NCBI RefSeq assembly: GCF_000701705.1
Contig: NZ_JNJP01000032.1
Coordinates: 1-42,411 of the forward strand
Source: Bilophila wadsworthia ATCC 49260
GTDB lineage: Bacteria > Desulfobacterota > Desulfovibrionia > Desulfovibrionales > Desulfovibrionaceae
DNA: 42,411 nucleotides
Direction of reading: 5' to 3'
The notes under the pieces were generated by a model. The model did no database searches. It saw only the letters and a list, made by a program, of their open reading frames with translations, and was not told where the DNA came from. This document shows, piece after piece, positions 8,545-18,534 of this stretch. The first letter of the stretch is position 1. Each line of letters opens with the position of its first letter. The position numbers and the translations under genes are program-made.

Positions 8545-10884
8545 CTACTTCCCAAACCGCCGCAAGCGCAGCGCGTTGAGCACGACGGAAACGGACGAGA
8601 AGGCCATCGCCGCACCCGCGATCATGGGCGAAAGCGAGGGGCCGCCGAAAATCTTGAGCACCCCGGCGGCAATGGGCAGGCAAAGGATGTTGTAGCCGAA
8701 CGCCCAGCCGAGATTCTCCCGGATGTTCCGCAAGGCGGCCCGGCTCAGCTCCAGCGCCGTCACCACGCCGCGCAAGCCCTTGCCCGAACGGGTGTCGCTG
8801 CCGAGAAGGACGATGTCCCCGGCTTCCACGGCAACGTCGATGCCGTTGCCCATAGCCATGCCGACATCGGCACGGGCCAGCGCGGGGGCATCGTTGATGC
8901 CGTCGCCGATCATCCCGACCCGCAGACCGGCGGCCTGCAATTCGCTGATCACCTTTTCCTTACCGTCCGGCAACACATCGGCGATCACCTCATCGATGCC
9001 CGCGCTCTTGGCAATGGCCTCAGCCGTGCGGCGGTTGTCGCCGCTGAGCATGATCACCCGCAAACCAAGCTGGCGGAGCTCCTTCACCACGCCCGCCGTT
9101 TCCGGACGGATGGTGTCCGCTACCGCAAGCATCCCCACGAGGCGCCCGTTCACGGCAAGCAAGAGGGGCGTCGCGCCGGAATCCGACAGTTCCGCCAAAC
9201 GGGCATCCAGATCCTTTACCGCGTCAAAAGAGACCTGCCGCTCTTCCATCAGTCGCTTGTTACCGAGCAACAACGGTATGGACTCGTTTTCCAGATCTAC
9301 GTTGCCGGATACGCCGAGGCCGGAAATGCTGGCAAAGTCGCTGACGAGATACAGGTGGAGATTCCGCTCCTCGGCGGCGGACGTCACGGCCAGCGCGAGA
9401 GGATGCTCGGACACGCCCTCAAGCGAGGCGGCGTACCCTAAGATGCGCTCCTCATCGAACAGCGGATCGAAGGATTCGGCGGCAAGCAGGCGGGGCTTGC
9501 CTTCGGTCAACGTCCCGGTCTTGTCGAACACGAGCACATCCAGACGGCCCGCGAGTTCGAGGGCCGTACCGTTCTTGACGAGCACGCCCATCTGCGCGCC
9601 CCGGCCCGTGGCCACCATAATGGAAATGGGCGTGGCAAGGCCGAGCGCGCACGGGCAGGCCACCACCAGCACGGCCACGAAAATACGGAAGGCTTCCGAA
9701 ACCGGCACGTGCCCCCAGTACAGCCATCCGGCACCGGCAATGACCGCCAGCGCCATGACGGTCGGCACGAAAATGAGGCTCACGTCGTCGGCCAGCCGGG
9801 CAATGGGCGCCTTGGAGCTCTGCGCTTCGCGCACCAGCTTGATGATCCGCGACAAGGCCGTATCCGCACCAACACGCTCGGCCCGCATAATAAAAGAACC
9901 GGTCGTGTTCATCGTGCCGCCCGCCACCGAACTGCCCACGCCTACAGGAACGGGCATGGACTCGCCAGTCAGCATGGAGGCGTCCACGCTGGACGCGCCG
10001 TTTGTTACCACTCCGTCAACAGGGATCCGCCCGCCGGGTTTCACCTGCAGATAGTCCCCCACGCGCACAACCTTGACCGGAACCTCTTCGGCCTGATCCG
10101 CCTTGTCGGGAGCGGGCAGGCGCAGGGCGGTTTCCGGGGTCAGGTTCATGAGCGCTCCGATGGCATCGGACATGCGGAACCGCGAAACGGCCTCAAGGTA
10201 CTTGCCGAGCGAAATCAGCGAAATCAGCACGGCGGCGGACTCATAATACAGGTCCATCACCTTGCCCGTATGCCCAAGCGCGACCTCGACCGTATTCCAC
10301 AGGCTGTACAGGAACGCCGCTCCCGTGCCCATCGCCACAAGGCTGTCCATGTTCGGGGTGAGCCGCCACAGGTTGGGCAGGCCGGTCAAATAAAAATGCC
10401 GCCCCGACCACAAGACCGGCAAGGTCAGCACAAGTTGCAGCAGCGCATGGTTGAGGGCCGACTCGGGCGAATGCATGGGATCGATGATCGCGGGCAGCGG
10501 AAGCCCCCACATGTGCCCCATCGACACCAGGAGCAGCAGGATGGTGAACCCGAACTCAGGCCACAGACGGGCCTTCAGGGTCGCAAGCTGCCCGACCGTT
10601 TCCTTCTGCTGCGCTTCCCACGTGTCCACCATATCGGCTTCCGGGGCTACCGGCGTCGCGGTGAAGCCCATATCCACGGCCCGCTCCTCAATCTGATGAA
10701 CGAGGGCCTCGGTGTCTGATTCGGAAAGCGCGGGATCAGGCACGACGGTGGCGCTGTTGGCGGCAAGGCTGACGGTGGCTGACTGCACGCCGTCCATGCC
10801 GTTCAGGACGCGCTCAAGCCGCGATGAGCAGGCGGCGCAGTGCATACCGCCCACGGTGAAAAGAACTTCTTTCTGCTGATCCAT
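8545..10884 (-). CDS. copA: Copper-translocating P-type ATPase
   Basis: A 779-aa P1B-type ATPase that exports Cu(I) across the inner membrane. It opens with one heavy-metal domain (GMHCAAC, residues 13-19). Membrane helices begin near 110. TGES (306-309) marks the actuator domain, CPC (410-412) is the intramembrane copper site, DKTGT (Asp454) is the phosphorylation site, SEHP is at about 492, and GDGIND (Asp661) is the hinge motif. One N-terminal metal domain instead of two is common. The start at 10884 has AGAGGAG 6 nt upstream. The gene diverges from the copZ-like chaperone gene, forming a compact copper-handling unit; the regulator is not in the window. Confidence 0.95.
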   Translation of the reverse strand: MDQQKEVLFTVGGMHCAACSSRLERVLNGMDGVQSATVSLAANSATVVPDPALSESDTEALVHQIEERAVDMGFTATPVAPEADMVDTWEAQQKETVGQLATLKARLWPEFGFTILLLLVSMGHMWGLPLPAIIDPMHSPESALNHALLQLVLTLPVLWSGRHFYLTGLPNLWRLTPNMDSLVAMGTGAAFLYSLWNTVEVALGHTGKVMDLYYESAAVLISLISLGKYLEAVSRFRMSDAIGALMNLTPETALRLPAPDKADQAEEVPVKVVRVGDYLQVKPGGRIPVDGVVTNGASSVDASMLTGESMPVPVGVGSSVAGGTMNTTGSFIMRAERVGADTALSRIIKLVREAQSSKAPIARLADDVSLIFVPTVMALAVIAGAGWLYWGHVPVSEAFRIFVAVLVVACPCALGLATPISIMVATGRGAQMGVLVKNGTALELAGRLDVLVFDKTGTLTEGKPRLLAAESFDPLFDEERILGYAASLEGVSEHPLALAVTSAAEERNLHLYLVSDFASISGLGVSGNVDLENESIPLLLGNKRLMEERQVSFDAVKDLDARLAELSDSGATPLLLAVNGRLVGMLAVADTIRPETAGVVKELRQLGLRVIMLSGDNRRTAEAIAKSAGIDEVIADVLPDGKEKVISELQAAGLRVGMIGDGINDAPALARADVGMAMGNGIDVAVEAGDIVLLGSDTRSGKGLRGVVTALELSRAALRNIRENLGWAFGYNILCLPIAAGVLKIFGGPSLSPMIAGAAMAFSSVSVVLNALRLRRFGK

Positions 10885-10899
10885 GTGCCTCTCCTCTGC

Positions 10900-10927
10900 T
10901 TGCCAATATCGGCTAAGCTCTTATGAT
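10900..10927 (+). promoter_or_regulatory. Candidate promoter of the copper chaperone gene
   Basis: TTGCCA (10900-10905), a 16-nt spacer and a good TATGAT (10922-10927) lie between the divergent copA and copZ. An imperfect dyad TTGCC-N6-GGCTAA covers the -35. A CueR-type site with 19-nt spacing is not evident. Confidence 0.5.
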
Positions 10928-10991
10928 ATGAAGGGCGGGCGGTGCCGCTGCCCCTTCATCATCCACCTTCTTACCCAGAAAGGATACGATT

Positions 10992-11186
10992 ATGCCCACT
11001 CTCACCGTGAAAGGCATGTCCTGCAACCATTGCAAGCAGGCCGTAACCCAGGCTTTGGAAGCGCTTCCCGGCGTATCCGATGTGAACGTCGACCTCGAAA
11101 AGGGCGAAGCCATCTGGAAGGAATCCCAGCCCCTCGACATCGCGGAAGTGAAGAAGGCCATCAACAAGCTGGGCTTTGAAGCCTAA
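10992..11186 (+). CDS. copZ: Copper chaperone, single heavy-metal-associated domain
   Basis: A 64-aa protein made of one HMA domain, with the metal-binding loop GMSCNHC at residues 8-14 and the usual ending KKAINKLGFEA. Such proteins bind Cu(I) through the two cysteines and pass it to CopA. AGAAAGGA precedes the ATG by 8 nt. It is divergent from copA, 107 bp away, which supports copper rather than another metal. trmL follows 59 bp later and may be co-transcribed, since no terminator is visible between them. Confidence 0.9.
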   Translation: MPTLTVKGMSCNHCKQAVTQALEALPGVSDVNVDLEKGEAIWKESQPLDIAEVKKAINKLGFEA

Positions 11187-11245
11187 TAAGCATCCCGCGT
11201 TCTTCTGTCCACCTTTATTGAAAAACCATTTCACCTATTGTACGG

Positions 11246-11713
11246 ATGCCGACCTGTATGCATGTCGTTCTCTTCCAGCCGGAAATACCTCCGAACACGG
11301 GCAATGTGGCCCGACTGTGCGCCGCCATGCAGGTTTCGCTGCATCTCATCGAGCCTCTGGGCTTCAAGCTTGAGGACCGTTACCTCAAACGGGCGGGCCT
11401 CGACTATTGGCCCCATGTGGATATGGCGGTATGGCCCGACCTCGACGCCTACATCCGGAACGCCGGGGCGGGCAGGCGGCTCGTCCTCACCAGCGCCCGG
11501 CGGGGCGCCGCCCTGCACCGTTTCGAGTTCACGGAAAACGATTCCCTCGTTTTCGGGCGCGAAACCTCAGGGTTGCCGCCCGAAGTGATCGGGCTCTCGC
11601 CGCATCATGTCCGCATCCCCATCAAAGGCGAAGTCCGCAGCATCAACCTTTCCACCGCCGCGGGCATCGTACTGTTTCAGGCGCTTGTTTCCGCCGGGCT
11701 GGTTGGGGAGTAG
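11246..11713 (+). CDS. trmL: tRNA (cytidine/uridine-34-2'-O)-methyltransferase, SPOUT family
   Basis: A 155-aa SPOUT methyltransferase. In characterised members it 2'-O-methylates the wobble base of leucine tRNAs using S-adenosylmethionine. The family signatures are all present: PEIPPNTGNVARLCA near the start, LVFGRETSGLPPE in the middle, and IPIKGEVRSINLSTAAGIV forming the trefoil knot at the C terminus. The length is normal. Either the ATG at 11246 or the one at 11258 could start translation; neither has a strong ribosome-binding site, and the second would begin MHVVLFQPEI, nearer to relatives. Confidence 0.92.
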   Translation: MPTCMHVVLFQPEIPPNTGNVARLCAAMQVSLHLIEPLGFKLEDRYLKRAGLDYWPHVDMAVWPDLDAYIRNAGAGRRLVLTSARRGAALHRFEFTENDSLVFGRETSGLPPEVIGLSPHHVRIPIKGEVRSINLSTAAGIVLFQALVSAGLVGE

Positions 11714-11726
11714 GAGTAAGAGATAT

Positions 11727-11778
11727 CTGGGGAGGGAGGGGAAAACGCTCTGAGAAAAGGGCTCCCCTCCCTCCCCAG
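11727..11778. repeat. Gene-end palindrome, copy 4
   Basis: Arms CTGGGGAGGGAGGGG and CCCCTCCCTCCCCAG pair perfectly; the core (GCTCTGAGAAAAGGG) is decayed. It starts 13 bp after the trmL stop. A C-rich tract (11779-11815) follows as in other copies. Confidence 0.75.
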
Positions 11779-11823
11779 CCGTCCGCACGGCCCGCACCTC
11801 CCTCTCCCTTATAAGAGGTTCGC

Positions 11824-11979
11824 ATGGGCCCGCGAAAAAACGCACTGGTGAAAAATCCGGGCGACGGCTCGCTCCCCGGGGGATCGGTTATTGAAAAACA
11901 GCCAGCATTTTTCAAGAAACCCACTCCGTGCTCCCTGAAAAAGGACATGACGGTTCCATACGATTCAACAGTTTTTTGA
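11824..11979 (+). CDS. Possible small protein, 51 aa (doubtful)
   Basis: An open frame with AGAGG placed 5 nt before the ATG. The product is basic and Pro/Lys-rich, starting MGPRKNALVK and ending DSTVF. No family is recognised, and the short length allows chance. It overlaps the only part of 11779-12269 with any coding signal; the rest of that stretch holds a 12-bp direct repeat (GACACGTCAGCC at 11978 and 12058) and no other gene that I can support. Confidence 0.2.
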   Translation: MGPRKNALVKNPGDGSLPGGSVIEKQPAFFKKPTPCSLKKDMTVPYDSTVF

Positions 11980-12269
11980 CACGTCAGCCCGAAACCTCAC
12001 GAACAAGCGGATAACAGGTCCGGTATCCGAGAGGATCGGCCCGCCCCGCTGCGGAAAGACACGTCAGCCGACACGGCCCCACACCACGCCGCCCCCATCG
12101 CTCGAAAACAGAGGGGAGGATGAGGATGTTTTTGAGAATATGGGAGGCATAACGCCTCCTCACTTCCTATGGAAACACTTCCCTGATTGCGAGCCTCCCT
12201 TCTCTCATCGTCTTGTGCCGGACGGCATGGGGCGTATGCTTCCATCAGACCCCCAACCCCCATGCCCAT

Positions 12270-13643
12270 ATGAAACTGAACACCGAACGCATCCACACCA
12301 TCTGGCACCTGACCTGGCCGCAGTGCATCATGTTGCTCTGTCAATTCGTCATCGGCATCACCGACGTGTGGGCGGGCGGGCGCATCGGCTCGGAAGTGCA
12401 GGCATCCATCGGCCTGATCACCCAGTGCCATATGATGTTCATGGCTCTGGCGATGGCCGCCGTGAGCGGCGCGGTGGCCTCCATCAGCCAGTCCCTCGGG
12501 GCGTGCAAATCCGTCCGGGCGAGAAGGTATGTGGGGCTCGTGACCATCGGCTGTATCGCCATCGGATCGGCCATTGCGGTGGCGGCCTCGGTGTGGCGGG
12601 AACCGCTCCTGCGCCTCATCCAGACGCCCGAGAGCATCATGCCCGTGGCGATCATGTTCCTGACGGCGACGATCTGGGGCATCCCCGGGCAATACACCCT
12701 CACCATCGGCGCGGCCGTGTTCCGTTCCGCCAAGATGGTGCTCATCCCGCTGTACGTAACCGGCACGGCCTGCCTGCTCAACGTATTCGGCGATCTGGCC
12801 TTCGGGCTCGGCTGGTGGGGCTTCCCCGCCTACGGCGCAACGGGGATCGCCTACTCCACGCTCGTCTCGGTCACCGTCGGGGCCGCGCTCATGCTGTTCC
12901 TGCTGATGCGGCACGAGCTGTTCACACGCGACAGCTTCCCCGGCTGGCGCTGGATCAAGGCGGGGGCCCCGTATCTCCTCAAGGTTGCCGGGCCCGCGTT
13001 CGGCACGTCCTTCTTATGGCAAACCGGCTATATGGTCCTGTACGTCATCACGGCCTCCCTGCCCTTCGGCAGGGTCAACGCCCTTGCGGGGCTGACCACG
13101 GGGCTGCGGGTGGAATCCATTTTGTTTTTGCCCGCCGTGGCGTTCAGCATGACCGCTTCGGTACTCGTGGGCCACGCGCTCGGCGAGGGCAACCACCGCG
13201 AGGCCAAACGCACGCTGCTCGCCACGCTCGGCATCGCCTGCGCGGGGATGTGCTGCGTGGGGGCCGCCATATGGCCCTGGCGCATGGAGCTCGCGGGCTT
13301 GATCGCCCCTGATCCCGCCGTGCAGGTCGAAACCGTCAAATACCTTTCCTTCAACATCATGGCCGTGCCGTTCACCGTCGCCAGCGTCGTGCTGGCGGGC
13401 GGGCTCAACGGCGCCGGAGCCACGGTCTACCCGATGGTCTCGTTCAGCTTCGCTGTCTGGGCGGTACGCCTGCCCATCGCATGGCTGTTCGGCCACATCA
13501 TTTGGCAGGACGCCTCAGGGGTCTTCCTCTCCACCTTCGTTTCGCAGGTGGTCATGTCGCTTTCGCTCTTATGGGTCACGCTGCGCTGCAACTGGACCCG
13601 TTTCGCCCTGGCCGTGCGTCCCCACACTTGCGCATCCCGTTAA
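12270..13643 (+). CDS. MATE-family multidrug/sodium antiporter
   Basis: A 457-aa integral membrane protein of the MATE type, which uses a sodium or proton gradient to expel cationic drugs and metabolites. The opening TIWHLTWPQCIMLLCQFVIG and the repeat of about twelve hydrophobic helices in two related halves fit MatE domains; GFPAYGATGIAYST in the middle is a typical family stretch. The start is uncertain: ATG 12270 gives the expected family start but lacks a clear ribosome-binding site. The DUF2156 gene follows 12 bp later, so the two are probably one transcript. The substrate cannot be inferred. Confidence 0.88.
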   Translation: MKLNTERIHTIWHLTWPQCIMLLCQFVIGITDVWAGGRIGSEVQASIGLITQCHMMFMALAMAAVSGAVASISQSLGACKSVRARRYVGLVTIGCIAIGSAIAVAASVWREPLLRLIQTPESIMPVAIMFLTATIWGIPGQYTLTIGAAVFRSAKMVLIPLYVTGTACLLNVFGDLAFGLGWWGFPAYGATGIAYSTLVSVTVGAALMLFLLMRHELFTRDSFPGWRWIKAGAPYLLKVAGPAFGTSFLWQTGYMVLYVITASLPFGRVNALAGLTTGLRVESILFLPAVAFSMTASVLVGHALGEGNHREAKRTLLATLGIACAGMCCVGAAIWPWRMELAGLIAPDPAVQVETVKYLSFNIMAVPFTVASVVLAGGLNGAGATVYPMVSFSFAVWAVRLPIAWLFGHIIWQDASGVFLSTFVSQVVMSLSLLWVTLRCNWTRFALAVRPHTCASR

Positions 13644-13655
13644 CCAGAGGTTCAC

Positions 13656-14546
13656 ATGCTTACGGAAAACTTCTCTTCCATCGAACTCGGCGACGCCGCC
13701 GCGTATGCCCCCTACTTCCGCGCGCTGCCCCTGCACGCCGCCGACTATACCTTCACCAACCTTTGGGGATGGGGAACCCATTACAATCTGGAGTGGCGCA
13801 CGGCGCACGGGCTTTGCTGGATCCGCCAGAAGCGCAACGACCTGCCCGTCGAGCGCCTGTGGGCTCCGGTGGGCGACTGGTACGCCGCAGACTGGGCCGC
13901 CATGCCCGAACTCGTGCCGGGCACGACCATCCTCCGCGCTCCCGAGCCGCTGTGCGAGCTGCTGCTCGAACGCCTGCCGGGCCGCGTGGCCATCGAGGAA
14001 ACGCCGGGCCAGTGGGAATACCTGTATACGCAGGAAGCGCTTTCGACCCTCGCGGGCAACAAGCTCCACAAGAAAAAGAACCACGTCAACGGGTACATGA
14101 AGGCCTATGGGGAGGACTACCGCGCCCTGAACGGCGAAATCATGCCGCAGGTGCTGGCGCTCCAAGATGACTGGTGCAAGTGGCGGGAATGCGAAAAATC
14201 CGCTTCGCTGCTGGCCGAAAGCGATGTGGTCTGTTCCGTGCTCCGCAACTGGGACGCCTTGCCTGGGCTTATCGGCGGCGCGCTCTATGCGGGCGAGGAA
14301 ATGGCCGCCTTCGCCGTAGGCGAACCGCTCGACGATCAGACCATCGTAGTCCACTTTGAAAAGGGCCGCCCCGAGTACCGCGGCGTCTATCAGGCCATCA
14401 ATTTCTGTTTCGCCAAGTACGCGGCCAAGAACTTCGTGTTCATCAACCGCGAGCAGGACGCCGACGAGGAAGGGCTCCGCCAAGCCAAGGAAAGCTACAT
14501 GCCGTCCGGTTATCTGAAAAAGAACACCATCAGGATCATTGCCTAA
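13656..14546 (+). CDS. DUF2156 family protein (GNAT-like, LPG-synthase C-terminal type)
   Basis: A 296-aa soluble protein resembling the acyltransferase-like domain of lysyl-phosphatidylglycerol synthases (DUF2156). Visible traits are DYTFTNLWGWG near the start, the basic segment NKLHKKKNHVNGY (about 140-152), and the ending FINREQDADEEGLRQAKESY with MPSGYLKKN. It lacks the membrane flippase half of MprF, so it is a stand-alone catalytic-type domain; the acceptor and donor are unknown. AGAGG lies 5 nt before the ATG. It follows the MATE gene by 12 bp and ends at a strong terminator. Confidence 0.8.
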   Translation: MLTENFSSIELGDAAAYAPYFRALPLHAADYTFTNLWGWGTHYNLEWRTAHGLCWIRQKRNDLPVERLWAPVGDWYAADWAAMPELVPGTTILRAPEPLCELLLERLPGRVAIEETPGQWEYLYTQEALSTLAGNKLHKKKNHVNGYMKAYGEDYRALNGEIMPQVLALQDDWCKWRECEKSASLLAESDVVCSVLRNWDALPGLIGGALYAGEEMAAFAVGEPLDDQTIVVHFEKGRPEYRGVYQAINFCFAKYAAKNFVFINREQDADEEGLRQAKESYMPSGYLKKNTIRIIA

Positions 14547-14613
14547 GGCTCCTTGGTATCTCCTCCTTCGCCGTACCAGCCGGGCAGGACAACACGAAAG
14601 AGGAATCCAAAGG

Positions 14614-14650
14614 AAAACGGGCCGCCGGTATATTGCCGACGGCCCGTTTT
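14614..14650 (+). terminator. Terminator between convergent genes
   Basis: An 11-bp perfect stem (AAAACGGGCCG at 14614-14624 with CGGCCCGTTTT at 14640-14650), 67 bp after the DUF2156 gene. The A and T ends are symmetrical, so it can serve both that gene and the leftward quinone reductase ending at 14690. Confidence 0.8.
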
Positions 14651-14689
14651 CGCGTTCAAGCGAATGAAGGACGGTTTATGACGAATCCA

Positions 14690-15301
14690 TCATGCGTCGG
14701 AGGGCAAGGGCTTCGGGAAATAGTCATTGACCATCGCCCGCGCTTCATCAAGCCATTGCTCCCTGTCTTCCGGCGTACTGTCCGCGATCACGCGAAACAT
14801 GATTCGGTCAAAAACGCGCACTCCGCAAAAATCAAATATACAATCCTTCCAGATACGTTCCAGAGGATCGCCGAAGACGTTTTCTTCCCGCTCCTGTGGC
14901 GTATTGGATGTATTGAAGACCAGCGCGGCTTTGGCTTTCAGGAGGCCGATGGGCAAACCTCCGCCGTTGTCGCCTTCCGGAAAGCCATAGGCGCCCCCTT
15001 CCCGCAGTACGCGGTCCACCCATCCCTTCATGATCGCGGGCGGCTGCCCCCACCAGTTCGGGTGGATGACGATGATCCCGTCGGCTTCCCGAATTTCCCG
15101 CTGATGCGCCGCAAGCAGTTCGTCTCCGGTCATATCGCTGATCAGTTCCTTGCCAGAAATGACCGGATCGAATCCCTCACCATACAGATCGTGAAAACGC
15201 ACCGTGTGGCCGTTCTCTTCCAGTGTGCGTACCACGGCTACAGCGATGGCGGCGTTAAAGCTCTGCTCGTACGGATGCCCTAGGAGGACGGATACATTCA
15301 T
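14690..15301 (-). CDS. NAD(P)H quinone oxidoreductase, flavodoxin-fold family
   Basis: A 203-aa cytosolic flavoprotein of the NAD(P)H dehydrogenase (quinone) family (KefF/MdaB relatives). The FMN phosphate loop follows the first strand (VLLGHPYEQSFNAA), and the signature HPNWWGQPPAIMKGWVDRVL is intact, followed by GGAYGFPEG. Such enzymes make two-electron reductions of quinones, or serve as ancillary subunits of potassium efflux systems; no Kef channel gene is nearby. The start at 15301 has AAGGA about 8 nt upstream. The frame stays open far upstream, but there it only shadows prmA. It is the last gene of a likely three-gene leftward operon, 29 bp after prmA. Confidence 0.88.
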   Translation of the reverse strand: MNVSVLLGHPYEQSFNAAIAVAVVRTLEENGHTVRFHDLYGEGFDPVISGKELISDMTGDELLAAHQREIREADGIIVIHPNWWGQPPAIMKGWVDRVLREGGAYGFPEGDNGGGLPIGLLKAKAALVFNTSNTPQEREENVFGDPLERIWKDCIFDFCGVRVFDRIMFRVIADSTPEDREQWLDEARAMVNDYFPKPLPSDA

Positions 15302-15330
15302 TGTGGTTTCCTTCGTACCCGATGCCGACA

Positions 15331-16182
15331 CTATTCGCCCCAGACCAGTGCCACCCAGTCGCCGGACTGCACGCGCCGCGCCTTGCCGAGTTCGGCATAC
15401 GCCGCCTCGACCGCATCGGCCTGCACGTCCAGCAGGCCGGAGAGCACAAGGCACGCGCCCGGCTTCATCCGGGCCATGAGCGCCGGGGCCAGTTCGCGGA
15501 GCGGGCCGGCAAGGATGTTGGCGACCACCAGATCGAACCGCTCGCCTTCGCCCGCCTCGGCACTGCCGGGGACGATGCGGAAATCGTCGGCCACCTTGTT
15601 GATGACCACGTTCTCGAGGGCGTTGTCTACAGCCACCGGATCGATGTCCGAGCCGAGCCCGGCAAGCCCGTTCAGGCAACAGGCGATGCCGAGGATGCCC
15701 GATCCCGTGCCCACGTCGAAGAAACGCTGCCCGGCCTTGAGGCGCCCCGAGGCCAAGAGTTCGGTAATCGCTTCGAGGCACAGCACCGTCGTGTTGTGGT
15801 GCCCGGTCCCGAACGCGGATTTCGGCTCGATGATGATGGGCTTGCGGCCTTCCAGCGGCGTGGATTCAAACAGCCACGGCGGAAGCACGATGAACTGTCC
15901 GGCGCGGACGGGCGTGAAGAACTCGCGCCACGCCACGGTCCAGTCCTGACGCGGGATGCTGGTCTGTTCGACGTCGAGGCCCGGCAGCCATGCCCGCAGC
16001 GCGCTGAGGAGGTTCTCCTGCACGATGGCGTTGTCGCAATGCACGCGGAAACGGGTTTCGCCGGTGGGGAGGCTGTCTTCTTCCCAGCCGTAGGAAATGT
16101 TCCGGACCAGAAGCCCGGCGGCGGTATCGTACTGCTCCTCGTCGACCACGATGTCGAGACGGATGAGATCGGGTGTGGCCAT
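15331..16182 (-). CDS. prmA: Ribosomal protein L11 methyltransferase
   Basis: A 283-aa SAM-dependent enzyme that methylates lysines and the N terminus of L11. It has an N-terminal substrate-recognition domain (about 1-100), then GTGHHNTT at 125-132, the SAM-binding DVGTGSG at 156-162, an acidic motif GSDIDP and NILAGPL at 222-228, the PrmA form of the catalytic-loop motif. AAGGA lies before the ATG at 16182. It begins 9 bp after the ABC ATPase gene, so the two are surely co-transcribed, although no functional link is known. Confidence 0.93.
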   Translation of the reverse strand: MATPDLIRLDIVVDEEQYDTAAGLLVRNISYGWEEDSLPTGETRFRVHCDNAIVQENLLSALRAWLPGLDVEQTSIPRQDWTVAWREFFTPVRAGQFIVLPPWLFESTPLEGRKPIIIEPKSAFGTGHHNTTVLCLEAITELLASGRLKAGQRFFDVGTGSGILGIACCLNGLAGLGSDIDPVAVDNALENVVINKVADDFRIVPGSAEAGEGERFDLVVANILAGPLRELAPALMARMKPGACLVLSGLLDVQADAVEAAYAELGKARRVQSGDWVALVWGE

Positions 16183-16191
16183 GCCGTATCC

Positions 16192-16920
16192 TTAGAGAAT
16201 TTCGCGGAGGAACGCCTTGGTGCGCTCGTGCTGCGGGTTGGTGAAGAACTGTTCCGGGGTCCCCTCTTCGAGGATCACGCCGTGGTCCATAAAGATGACG
16301 CGGTCGGACACTTCGCGGGCAAAGCCCATTTCATGCGTGACGCACACCATGGTCATGCCGTCCTTGGCCAGATCCTTCATGCAGCTCAACACTTCGTTGA
16401 TCATTTCCGGGTCGAGGGCGGAGGTGGGTTCGTCGAACAGCATGGCGCGGGGCTGCATGGCGAGCGAGCGGGCGATGGCGACACGCTGCTGCTGCCCGCC
16501 GGAAATCTCGCTCGGGCGCTTGGCGGCCTGACGCGCGATGCCCACGCGGCCGAGCAGTTCCATGGCCAGATCCGTGGCCTCCTTCTTGCCCATGCCCCGG
16601 ACCTTGATCGGCGCGAGGGTCACGTTTTCGAGCACGGTCAGGTGCGGGTACAGGTTGAACTGCTGGAAGACCATGCCCACCTCGGCGCGCAGAGCGTTCA
16701 CGTCCACTTCCGGGGCGTAGATGCTCGTCCCTTCAAAGAGGATGTCCCCCTTCTGGATCGGCTCCAGACGGTTCAGGCAACGGATGAGCGAGCTCTTGCC
16801 GGACCCGGAAGGCCCGCAGATGACCAGCACCTCGCCCTTCTCGACCCGCTCGGAAATACCTTTGAGCACATGGAACTCGCCGTACCATTTATGGACATCC
16901 CTGATTTCGATCAGCGACAT
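16192..16920 (-). CDS. Polar amino-acid ABC transporter, ATP-binding subunit (orphan)
   Basis: A 242-aa ATPase of the GlnQ/HisP class that would drive uptake of a polar amino acid. Walker A is GPSGSGKS (36-43), the Q-loop is FQQFNLYPHLT (Gln87), the signature is SGGQQQR (140-146), Walker B is LFDEP (161-165) and the switch histidine is His196 in VTHEMGF. AAAGGATG lies upstream of the chosen ATG at 16920; the frame is open further up but without coding character. No permease or binding-protein gene is adjacent, which is unusual for this class, so its partners must lie elsewhere or be lost. Confidence 0.92.
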   Translation of the reverse strand: MSLIEIRDVHKWYGEFHVLKGISERVEKGEVLVICGPSGSGKSSLIRCLNRLEPIQKGDILFEGTSIYAPEVDVNALRAEVGMVFQQFNLYPHLTVLENVTLAPIKVRGMGKKEATDLAMELLGRVGIARQAAKRPSEISGGQQQRVAIARSLAMQPRAMLFDEPTSALDPEMINEVLSCMKDLAKDGMTMVCVTHEMGFAREVSDRVIFMDHGVILEEGTPEQFFTNPQHERTKAFLREIL

Positions 16921-17113
16921 AGATTCATCCTTTCTCGTTGACTTCCATCCGGGACGCCCCGGGGCCGCAACGCGGACCGCCGACGGCTCTTTTCCCGGCA
17001 TACCGTTTCAGCATAACAGGAATTCCATGAACAGGGAAGCCGCCATTGCCCCCTATTCCTCCTTATGCTATCGCTTTTGCACCTCATTTGAACCCAAACC
17101 ACAGGAGATCGTC

Positions 17114-18424
<1,311 letters not shown>

Positions 18425-18444
18425 GGGTTGCTGGAAAAGAAAAC

Positions 18445-18483
18445 GGGGGAAGGAAGCCTTTCTGGAGAGAGGGTTCCTTCCCC
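18445..18483. repeat. Gene-end palindrome, copy 5
   Basis: Outer arms GGGGAAGGAA and TTCCTTCCCC with an imperfect core (GCCTTTCTGGAGAGAGGG), 20 bp after the malic enzyme stop. A C/T-rich tract with TTCCAAGAC (18508-18525) follows, matching the family tag. Confidence 0.75.
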
Positions 18484-18534
18484 TTCTCTGTTGCCGGAAC
18501 GCCCCTCCTTTTTCTTCCAAGACGTCCGGTGCCG

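Noticed and set aside
15302..15781. Upstream extension of the quinone reductase gene
   Set aside because: The extra residues overlap prmA in another frame and are low-complexity Arg/Gly; ATG 15301 has a good ribosome-binding site and gives the family start.
15301..16941. Rightward open frame antisense to prmA and the ABC ATPase
   Set aside because: Both leftward genes have complete catalytic motifs and ribosome-binding sites; the antisense frame has none.
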